Below, one piece after another: positions 27,970 to 34,499 of a DNA stretch of 64,000 nt (positions are counted from its first letter, which is position 1; every line of letters begins with the position of its first letter). The position numbers were made by a program, and so were the translations under genes. Location of the stretch: contig NZ_NERD01000002.1 in assembly GCF_002799155.1 (NCBI RefSeq), positions 1,922,001 through 1,986,000 of the forward strand, written 5' to 3'. Source of the DNA: Stenotrophomonas maltophilia (lineage in GTDB: Bacteria; Pseudomonadota; Gammaproteobacteria; Xanthomonadales; Xanthomonadaceae). A model generated the notes under the pieces. The model saw only the letters and a list, made by a program, of their open reading frames with translations, had not been told where the DNA came from and ran no database searches.

Positions 27970-28950
27970 CTAACCAAGGACGGCAATGCCACCCGGAAAG
28001 CGACGCAGATCCAGCGACATCGTCAGTCGCAGCTGCTCCAGCGCGGCGTCCGGATCATCGATGCGGAAGCGGCCACTGACCGGGGCACGCGCCAACGCCG
28101 ATTCGCCCAGCAGTACCTTGCCGCGGCGGTATCGGTTGATTTCATCCACCACCTCGCGCAGCGGTGCGCGGCGGAATACCAGCATGCCTTCGGTCCAGGC
28201 ACTCACTTCCGAGGCCACGGCTTCGGCCACCACGCCACTGAGGCGCTCGTCGTACTGGGTCTGCTGGCCCGCCTGCAGCTGCAGGCGGCCCTGTGGGTGC
28301 TCGATGCGTGCACTGCCCTGCAGGCAGGTCACCCGTACCTGTCCATGGGTATTGCGCACGTCCAGGCGCACCGCACCTTCCTCGGCAATCACGCAGCCTG
28401 GCCCCGCGAACAAGGCCAGGCGCAGGCCAGCCTCGGTTTCGATCGCGGCCTGGCCCTGCACCAGCTCGAAGCCTTCGCCCTGCGCGTCCGCACGGCGGCG
28501 CAGGCTGCTCTGCGTATCCAGTTCGATCTTCAACTGCGGCAGGGGCGCGATCCGCAGCCGTTCGCCGGTGCCGGTGTGGAAATCGGCCGTCATGGCCGTC
28601 ACCGACGGCCACAGCCCCAGCGGTGGGCGGATCGCCGCCACCACCACCAGGCTGGCTGGCGCAGCAATCGCGGCGCCCAGGAAGGCGCGCCGGCTCCAGC
28701 GCTGGGCCGGCGTCGGCGCGACCGGCTGCCGTGCCGTGGCGGGCAGCTGCTCGCCGGCCAGCCGTACCTGTTCCCATTGCCGGCGCGCCCGGCCGAACGC
28801 TTCGCGATGGTGGGGGTCGGCCTCGCACCACGCACGAAACCTGCGTGCATCAGCGGCAGTGGCTTCGCCCGAGGTCAGCCGCACCACCCACGCGTGGGCC
28901 TGACGCTCGACGGCATCCAGCGGGCGTTGCGGGCGATCGTCAGGATCCAT
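27970..28950 (-). CDS. FecR-type anti-sigma factor, VreR-like
   Basis: The 326-residue protein has a cytoplasmic FecR N-domain (HAWVVRLTSGEATAADARRF), a single membrane helix at about residues 88-108 (FLGAAIAAPASLVVVAAI), and a periplasmic FecR domain plus C-terminal STN-like region (EGMLVFRRAPLREVVDEINRY). Such proteins hold an ECF sigma factor inactive and release it when an outer-membrane signal arrives. It lies 69 bp after the sigma gene. Assignment as VreR counterpart is by context. Confidence 0.88.
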   Translation of the reverse strand: MDPDDRPQRPLDAVERQAHAWVVRLTSGEATAADARRFRAWCEADPHHREAFGRARRQWEQVRLAGEQLPATARQPVAPTPAQRWSRRAFLGAAIAAPASLVVVAAIRPPLGLWPSVTAMTADFHTGTGERLRIAPLPQLKIELDTQSSLRRRADAQGEGFELVQGQAAIETEAGLRLALFAGPGCVIAEEGAVRLDVRNTHGQVRVTCLQGSARIEHPQGRLQLQAGQQTQYDERLSGVVAEAVASEVSAWTEGMLVFRRAPLREVVDEINRYRRGKVLLGESALARAPVSGRFRIDDPDAALEQLRLTMSLDLRRFPGGIAVLG

Positions 28951-29019
28951 GGGGACTCATGCCGGACCCGCACGCTGCGGGGTTCTGCTCGGCGTCAAAG
29001 TGTAGACGGATGCCGCCGC

Positions 29020-29550
29020 TCAGAACCGCACCTGGCGCCCCTGCCCGCTGCGCTCGGCCAGATAGTCCTGGGCCGCCTTCAGCTCGCGCTGCACCAGCCG
29101 CAGCGACACGCCCAGGTGATCGGCGACATCGCGCTGCTGCAGGCCGTCGACGCGGATCGCCAGCAGGATGCGGCGACGACGCTCGGGCATGCGCTGCAGC
29201 AGCCCGACCATGTCTTCCAGCGCGAAGTCCAGCTCAGCTACCTGCGCCGGGCCCGGTGCTGGGTCGGCCATGTCCATCAGCGTATCCACCTCTTCCAGGC
29301 TCAGCAGGCGGTGGTCGGCACGTTGGCGGTCGATCACGGTGTTCATCGCCATGCGCAGCAGGTAGGCCGCGGGATTCTGCACGGCATCCAGACGGTCACG
29401 GCGCGCACTCAGGCGCATCCAGGTGTCCTGCAGCGCGTCGCCGGCCAGCTCTTCCGAGCCCAGCTTGCGCACCAAGCGGCGCTTCAGCTCGTCGTAGGCC
29501 CCCAGAAGGTGGTCCATCAGGTCAACTGCCCCAGCCGTACCGTTGCTCAT
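29020..29550 (-). CDS. ECF sigma factor (FecI-like), VreI-like
   Basis: ATG 29550 is chosen because AAGGA stands 8 nt upstream; this gives 176 residues. Region 2 (LLGAYDELKRRLVRKLG, ALQDTWMRL, PAAYLLRMAMNTVIDRQR) and region 4 (LQRMPERRRRILLAIRVDGLQQRDVADHLGV, split by a short linker) are present, as in iron-starvation-type ECF sigmas. It starts 16 bp after the receptor-like gene and precedes the anti-sigma gene. In P. aeruginosa the equivalent sigma activates hxc and pdt genes. Confidence 0.88.
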   Translation of the reverse strand: MSNGTAGAVDLMDHLLGAYDELKRRLVRKLGSEELAGDALQDTWMRLSARRDRLDAVQNPAAYLLRMAMNTVIDRQRADHRLLSLEEVDTLMDMADPAPGPAQVAELDFALEDMVGLLQRMPERRRRILLAIRVDGLQQRDVADHLGVSLRLVQRELKAAQDYLAERSGQGRQVRF

Positions 29551-29566
29551 GTTCGGATCCTTGAAG

Positions 29567-30247
29567 TCATGGAAGGGGCGCGCGCCGGCCACAGTCGTGG
29601 TCGGTGCCGGAAGGACGGATCTGCAGCGTCACCGGCTGCGGCAGCGCAGCGGCATCGGGCGCCAGCACCAGGCCCTGCAGCGCCTGCAGCAGGCGCGCAT
29701 CGCGGCGGGCACTGCCACTACCGGACAGCAGTTCGGGCTGCTGCACCTGGCCCTCGGCGTCGACGCGGAAGCGCAGGGTTGCGGCATAGCGGCCGGGCGC
29801 GATCTCAGGGTCGTCACAGAACGCCGCGCGCAGGCGCTGCTGCAGGCCGCCATAGCGGCGGCGACGTTCGGCCTCGGGAAGATCGACGCCAACACCGGGT
29901 TCGGCGGCCGAGGACGTTCCCCGGCGCAGCACCACGCGCTGCTCGCCGATCACCTCGGCCTCGATGCCGGTGTCCTGCAGCAGCATCTGCAACGCAGGCA
30001 GCGGCATCAGGCTGGCGCGCAGCGCATGGCTGCTGCGGCCCGCGGCGAGGTCGCCCGGGTACATCACCGACCACCCGCTGATGACACTGAAGCGCTCGAC
30101 CGCCTGTTCCAGCGGCTGCGCAGGGATATCGTAGGCATGAACACCGTCCTGCGCGGCAGCGGCAGAGGACAGCAGCAGCCATGCGGCGATGGCCACCTTC
30201 CAAGTTCTGACCGCATGGTGTCCATTCAGCCCCCTGACGTAGAACAC
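29567..30247 (-). CDS. receptor-like STN-domain protein with C-terminal TonB-like domain, VreA-like
   Basis: GTG 30247 has GAGG 5 nt upstream and places a signal peptide (VAIAAWLLLSSAAAAQ) near the N-terminus; longer in-frame starts to 30346 have less support. The 226-residue protein has an STN secretin/TonB signalling domain (IPAQPLEQAVERFSVISGWSVMYPG is split here by eye at about residues 45-105) and then a TonB C-terminal-like domain (YAATLRFRVDAEGQVQQPELL). There is no TonB box, plug or beta-barrel. This architecture is that described for VreA of P. aeruginosa. Confidence 0.82.
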   Translation of the reverse strand: MFYVRGLNGHHAVRTWKVAIAAWLLLSSAAAAQDGVHAYDIPAQPLEQAVERFSVISGWSVMYPGDLAAGRSSHALRASLMPLPALQMLLQDTGIEAEVIGEQRVVLRRGTSSAAEPGVGVDLPEAERRRRYGGLQQRLRAAFCDDPEIAPGRYAATLRFRVDAEGQVQQPELLSGSGSARRDARLLQALQGLVLAPDAAALPQPVTLQIRPSGTDHDCGRRAPLP

Positions 30248-30346
30248 ATGACCCTCGGCAGCGACAGCAGCTGCAGTGGACGCGCCCACGACCGGAACCC
30301 GGCCCGCGCGCGACCAGCAAGCGGGCTCAAACCGTACCGGGGTCAC

Positions 30347-30364
30347 ATGTCATTGCGATGACCG
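30347..30364 (-). promoter_or_regulatory. candidate Pho box upstream of the receptor-like/sigma/anti-sigma operon
   Basis: On the minus strand the 18-mer is CGGTCAT-CGCA-ATGACAT, matching the PhoB consensus halves 6/7 and 5/7 with the correct 4-nt spacer. It lies 100 bp upstream of the preferred start at 30247. This is a sequence match only; phosphate control is inferred from the P. aeruginosa counterpart. Confidence 0.45.
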
Positions 30365-30380
30365 CCACCCACGGCTGGCG

Positions 30381-30410
30381 GCGTGACTGGCGCCATGAAG
30401 CCAGTCACGC
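30381..30410. terminator. 10-bp hairpin in the 396-bp intergenic region
   Basis: GCGTGACTGG and CCAGTCACGC form a perfect stem around a 10-nt loop. It stands between the receptor-like gene and the Lrp gene, both on the minus strand, so it could terminate Lrp-gene transcripts. No U-tract follows. Confidence 0.4.
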
Positions 30411-30448
30411 ATCGGGCATCAATGAATCGAACAGACCACGTCACGCCT

Positions 30449-30520
30449 GGGGTCAGAGCCCGTTGCGCAGCAACGGGATCCGACCCGTGCCGACCAAATC
30501 GTGTCGACCAAGGTCGACAC
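30449..30520. repeat. intergenic palindromic repeats (GGGTC...GACCC and GTGTCGACCAAGGTCGACAC)
   Basis: Two adjacent palindromic units fill this gap. One, at 30449-30486, has an inner stem CCCGTTGC/GCAACGGG flanked by GGGTC and GACCC. The other, at 30501-30520, is a perfect 20-bp palindrome related to the one at 4440-4459. They look like dispersed intergenic repeats. The rest of the 30248-30643 gap shows only the Pho-like box and hairpin listed separately. Confidence 0.55.
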
Positions 30521-30643
30521 CCACCAAGAGCAGCTCATGCCCCCTGCAACCGGACCTACCCCGCCGTCCCACGGAATGCACGCTGTTGCTCCGGCCGTTG
30601 CCTCTGCGGGTGCCGGGTGCAACCCGGCCACAACCCCCATCCC

Positions 30644-31108
30644 TCAAAGCGGCAACTGGGTCGTCTGCTTGATCCGCTGCATCGGGATCTCGGTCTTGGT
30701 GTTCTGCACCCCGGCAATCCGGTTCAGGTGCTGCATCTGGAACTGCCGGTAGGCATCCAGATCCGCCACCGCCACCCGCAGCAGGAAATCGCAGTCCCCC
30801 GCCATCAGATGGCATTCAAGTACTTCCGGGAAAGACTTGATGCTGTTGATGAAGTGATTGGTCGTGTCCTCGTCCTGCCCGCGCAGCCACACCCGCACGA
30901 ACACCGTGAAGCCACGTCCCACCTTGGCCTCATTCAGCAGGGCAACATAGCGGTCGATGTAGCCGCCCTCCTCCAGCAGCCGCACCCGCCGCAGGCAGGC
31001 CGAGGGCGAAAGGCCGACCTGCCGGGCAAGCTCCAGGTTCTGCAGGCGTCCGTCACGCTGCAGGGCGTCGAGGATGCGCCGATCAAGGTTGTCGAGCTGG
31101 TACTGCAT
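30644..31108 (-). CDS. Lrp/AsnC-family transcriptional regulator
   Basis: The 154-residue protein has an AsnC-type winged helix at the N-terminus (LDNLDRRILDALQRDGRL, then LARQVGLSPSACLRRVRLLE) and a RAM/AsnC ligand-binding domain (VLECHLMAGDCDFLLRVAVADLDAY). It probably senses an amino acid and controls the divergent azlCD exporter, whose start is 127 bp away. A GGTGA sequence precedes the ATG. Confidence 0.92.
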   Translation of the reverse strand: MQYQLDNLDRRILDALQRDGRLQNLELARQVGLSPSACLRRVRLLEEGGYIDRYVALLNEAKVGRGFTVFVRVWLRGQDEDTTNHFINSIKSFPEVLECHLMAGDCDFLLRVAVADLDAYRQFQMQHLNRIAGVQNTKTEIPMQRIKQTTQLPL

Positions 31109-31235
31109 GGAATTTCACCTTTGGCGCCATTGGCCGCATGGAATCTCAATATTCCCGAATCAAATGGCATCAACGCAACCCGATTTCGCGATCGGACCGA
31201 TAGCATGGGCCACCCCCACCTCGTTGTGCCGTTCC

Positions 31236-31967
31236 ATGGACGCCCGTACCACCCTCCCCCTGCCCGACACCTGCGATACCGCGCCGCGTGCCGAATTCCT
31301 GCGCGGCCTGCGCGCCGCCGTGCCGGTGATGATCGGCTTCATTCCCTTCGCCCTGGTGCTCGGCGCCCAGGCCGCCCAGAAAGGCCTCAGCGCCCTGGAA
31401 GTGCCATTGATGACCGGCCTCAACTTCGCCGGCGGCTCGGAGTTCGCCGCCGTCGAACTGTGGACCTCGCCGCCGCACATCGCGCTGATCGTCGCGATCA
31501 CCGCGCTGGTCAACAGCCGCCACCTGCTGATGGGCGCCAGCCTGGCCCCAGTGCTGCAGCATCTGCCGCGCCGCCGGGTGCTGCCGGCACTGTTCTTCAT
31601 GTGCGACGAAAGCTGGGCCATGGGCGTGGCCGATGCACGGCGCCGTGCGTTCGGCTTCAGCCTGGCCTATTACCTGGGCGTGTCGGCAGGCCTGTACACG
31701 GTCTGGGTCGCCTGCACCGCGCTGGGCGCGATCGTTGGGCCGATGCTGGGCGACATCCACCCCTACGGTTTCGACATGGCCTTCCCCGCCGTGTTCCTGG
31801 TGCTGCTGCGTGGCATGTGGCAGGGCATGAAGGCCGCGCGGCCTTGGCTGGTCAGCCTGGTGGTGGCCGCTGCCACCTACCTGCTGGTGCCGGGTGCGTG
31901 GTACGTGGCCAGCGGCGCACTGGCGGGCCTGGCCGCGGCCTGGCTGCTGGCGGAGGACGCAGCATGA
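31236..31967 (+). CDS. azlC: AzlC-family branched-chain amino-acid exporter large subunit
   Basis: ATG 31236 gives 243 residues. The AzlC signature is present (FLRGLRAAVPVMIGFIPFAL, then FAGGSEFAAVELW and LVNSRHLLMGASLAP), with about six to eight membrane helices and a TDESWA-like motif (MCDESWAMG). AzlC with AzlD exports branched-chain amino acids or analogues. The stop overlaps the azlD start by ATGA. It is divergent from the Lrp-type regulator. Confidence 0.9.
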   Translation: MDARTTLPLPDTCDTAPRAEFLRGLRAAVPVMIGFIPFALVLGAQAAQKGLSALEVPLMTGLNFAGGSEFAAVELWTSPPHIALIVAITALVNSRHLLMGASLAPVLQHLPRRRVLPALFFMCDESWAMGVADARRRAFGFSLAYYLGVSAGLYTVWVACTALGAIVGPMLGDIHPYGFDMAFPAVFLVLLRGMWQGMKAARPWLVSLVVAAATYLLVPGAWYVASGALAGLAAAWLLAEDAA

Positions 31968-32278
31968 TCTTCAACGGCCTGATCCACTGGACCTCGGTGC
32001 TGACCATCGTGCTGATGGCCGCCGCCACCTACCTGACCCGCATCGTCGGCTTCCTCGCCCTGCGCAACCGCACGCTGAGCAAGCGCGCGGTAACGGTGAT
32101 GGAAGCCGCGCCGGGCTGCGTGCTGATCTCGGTGATCGCGCCCGACTTCGTCGCCGACAAGCCCGCCGACCTGGCCGCGCTGGCGATCACCCTGCTGGCC
32201 GCCACACGGTTGTCGATGCTGCCGACCGTGCTGATCGGCGTGGTCTCGGCCGGCGTGCTGCGCTATCTGATGGGCTGA
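31964..32278 (+). CDS. azlD: AzlD-family small subunit of amino-acid exporter
   Basis: The 104-residue membrane protein begins at an ATG overlapping the azlC stop. It has about three to four helices and the AzlD motif (TYLTRIVGFLALRNRTLSK, ATRLSMLPTVLIGV). It is the small partner of AzlC. The 220 bp that follow to the next gene show no clear hairpin or feature. Confidence 0.88.
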   Translation: MIFNGLIHWTSVLTIVLMAAATYLTRIVGFLALRNRTLSKRAVTVMEAAPGCVLISVIAPDFVADKPADLAALAITLLAATRLSMLPTVLIGVVSAGVLRYLMG

Positions 32279-32498
32279 TGCGCCCGCGAGTTCCCCACGT
32301 GGTGTGAGTGTAGGCGCAAGTGTCGCCATTGGCGCGACCTGCGCATGTGTCTGGCGCGTCGAATGAGGCCCGGAGCCAGCTACCAGAGGTCCTTGAAACA
32401 CTTCCGATTGCCTGATCGAGCCTGAGCCGGTACGGATCGACTGCCGAATCAGCAGGTTGAGCTGATCGGTCAATCGACGTCCAACGTGGAGATTACCA

Positions 32499-33080
32499 AT
32501 GAGCAATCTGCGAGTTGTCGTGGCAGCTGTCGGTATCACCCTCGTCTCTGCTGGCTGCGGGCCGATGGAGTGGCAGTTGAGCGCATCGTGCGAAGAAACC
32601 AAGAAGTGCCGGATAGAAGGCAGGATTGGAGGCAAGATCGGCGTAGGCGAAAGCGATGGCCTACCTTGGTTCGAGCGAGTTCTGCTGGCGTCGACATCAG
32701 AAGTACCAGATGCCGCGCAGTTCGAAATCGACGTCTCGGGTTCATCCATAGCCTTCCCAGCCAATGGATTCGTAACCCTGCTGTTGTTTGATGCCCGGCA
32801 AGGAGCCACCATCGCCGCCAAGCAGTTCCAATGGCATCGAACAGGAACCGTCCTCCGGCTTGTCGATCCGGATGATGCGAACGCCTGGGCCGCATCTGCG
32901 TCCGGTCCAGCGACCGAGTTGAGGTACGACCTCGCAACATTCGATGTAGGTGCAGCCCCTGGACCAAACACCATCGCGGCGGCCTCTCGATACGGCGGAG
33001 CCACCAAGGCGGCCTCAGTCTCGGACTTTCAAGTCTGTACGAAATATCCATCGCCGTATCAATGCGGGCTGACCCCCTGA
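32499..33080 (+). CDS. putative lipoprotein of unknown function
   Basis: This 193-residue protein has a lipoprotein signal peptide with lipobox LVSAGC (Cys20), preceded by GGAG at a good distance. The mature domain is a compact beta-rich segment (FEIDVSGSSIAFPANGFVTLLLFD) with a Cys pair near the N-terminus (SCEETKKC). No family is recognised. Its stop touches the start of the next lipoprotein gene (TGATG), so the two are one operon. The GC content is slightly lower than in the surrounding genes. Confidence 0.75.
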   Translation: MSNLRVVVAAVGITLVSAGCGPMEWQLSASCEETKKCRIEGRIGGKIGVGESDGLPWFERVLLASTSEVPDAAQFEIDVSGSSIAFPANGFVTLLLFDARQGATIAAKQFQWHRTGTVLRLVDPDDANAWAASASGPATELRYDLATFDVGAAPGPNTIAAASRYGGATKAASVSDFQVCTKYPSPYQCGLTP

Positions 33081-33934
33081 TGCAGCGCCGCCAGTCCAGG
33101 CGTACCCAACCAGACCCCGCCCTCGGGCACTATGCTGGGCTGGCGGCAATCCTTCTGGCCACAAGTGCGTGCCAATCCCTCCAGCTGCCTCCCCGGAACC
33201 TGGTCAGTCCCGATGGAGGGTATGCCACCCTGCTGCGAGGCCCTTTCTCGCATCTGAAGATCAGCACAGTATCGGTGCTACCCGGCCCGGAAAGCTCGGA
33301 GTATCCCAATCGATCCATCGAGTGCAGGAGGTCATCCGTCACAACTCGAGTCCTCTGGGCAGATCGAGCGCTTTCAGCCATGCAGGCGTCGCGGCTCTGC
33401 GAGGCCGCCGCACGATCCGCTGAATTGCCGCTCCAGGCCAATGGGCAGGAACGGACACCAATGCGCTATCAGCTCACGATCGTAAGTGACGGAGGCGGCA
33501 TCTGGCGACAGCTGCCAGGACCAGAGCCGCAGGGCCAGATGGTCAGTTTCTGGTTTCCCTCCGGCCCCGACACCGACTCACTGCGCAGGCACGTGATCGC
33601 CACCACCGCCCATGAGTTCCAGCATATCGCCACCGCATTGTCAGGGCAGCCGCGGCGCGGCCGGCAGCGGGAACCAGACGCCTATCTGGCAGGCTCATGT
33701 GCCCAGCTAGTGATCGAAGGCGCCCTTGCACGTGCGGATCTGCCTGGCGGACATGATCCGCGAGCTGATCCGTTCCTGCCATCCGCAGCCAGGCGCTCCG
33801 CGCATGCGGGCAGTACGACCGGGGCAGCACTGCTGCGGTTCTTCGGTGGCGCAGACATCTTGCACATCAATGAGGGAGGTCGCCACCTCGTGCAGCATTG
33901 CCACGAGACCATCGGCTTTCCCCAGCAGCAGTGA
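33080..33934 (+). CDS. putative lipoprotein with HExxH (zinc metallopeptidase-like) motif
   Basis: ATG 33080 follows TGATG coupling to the upstream lipoprotein gene. The 284-residue protein has a lipobox ending ATSAC (Cys31). At about residues 178-182 the sequence ATTAHEFQHIATAL supplies an HExxH zinc motif, and a Glu occurs 16 residues after the second His (REPDAYLAG), as in gluzincin-type peptidases. Peptidase function is an inference from this motif only; the rest of the fold is not recognised. Confidence 0.72.
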   Translation: MQRRQSRRTQPDPALGHYAGLAAILLATSACQSLQLPPRNLVSPDGGYATLLRGPFSHLKISTVSVLPGPESSEYPNRSIECRRSSVTTRVLWADRALSAMQASRLCEAAARSAELPLQANGQERTPMRYQLTIVSDGGGIWRQLPGPEPQGQMVSFWFPSGPDTDSLRRHVIATTAHEFQHIATALSGQPRRGRQREPDAYLAGSCAQLVIEGALARADLPGGHDPRADPFLPSAARRSAHAGSTTGAALLRFFGGADILHINEGGRHLVQHCHETIGFPQQQ

Positions 33935-33977
33935 ACGCCCCCTGCGACACCCGGTCGCAGGCCATCGCGCCACCTAC

Positions 33978-33991
33978 TTGATCAATGTCAA
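33978..33991 (+). promoter_or_regulatory. FNR/Anr-type box upstream of the PAS-diflavin operon
   Basis: TTGAT-CAAT-GTCAA matches the FNR consensus TTGATnnnnATCAA at 9 of 10 fixed bases. Its centre lies 86 bp upstream of the PAS gene start; activation at -41.5 would give a leader of about 45 nt. Confidence 0.65.
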
Positions 33992-34070
33992 ACCGCCCGC
34001 CGCCGTGCGGGCGTATTTCTATGCAGGAACCGAACACGCCGGCGTTACCGGCATCCACAAGGACCCTGCG

Positions 34071-34499
34071 ATGAGCTACACCCCCGACAACGCCCAGCTG
34101 CTGAACGCCATGCAGAACGTCATGGTGATCTCCACCACCGACCTGCAGGGCAACATCACCTACGCCAACGACCTGTTCTGCACGCTCACCGGCTTCGCCC
34201 GCGAGGAACTGATCGGCCAGCCGCACAGCATCGTGCGCCATCCGGATGTGCCCAAGGCCGTCTACAAGGACATGTGGGACACCATCAAGGCCGGCAAGAC
34301 CTGGACCGGCATCGTGCCCAACCTTGGTAAGGGTGGCGTGCTCTACGTGGTCGACACCACCGTGCAGCCGCTGTTCGACGCCGACGGCAACATCACCTCG
34401 TACATCAGCATCCGCCGCGTGGTGAACGACCTGATGCAGAACTACGACCTGGTCGAGTTCAGCAAGGAAAAGTTCGACGACTTCTACGAGGCCGCGTGA
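34071..34499 (+). CDS. stand-alone Aer-type PAS domain protein
   Basis: The 142-residue protein is a single PAS domain whose sequence follows the FAD-binding PAS of the Aer aerotaxis receptor (DLQGNITYANDLFCTLTGF, GQPHSIVRHPDVPKA, DMWDTIKAGKTWTGIV). It has no HAMP, methyl-accepting or output domain. AAGGA is 7 nt before the ATG. Its stop overlaps the GTG start of the diflavin reductase, and an FNR-type box lies upstream. A redox-sensing or electron-transfer partner role is inferred. Confidence 0.85.
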   Translation: MSYTPDNAQLLNAMQNVMVISTTDLQGNITYANDLFCTLTGFAREELIGQPHSIVRHPDVPKAVYKDMWDTIKAGKTWTGIVPNLGKGGVLYVVDTTVQPLFDADGNITSYISIRRVVNDLMQNYDLVEFSKEKFDDFYEAA

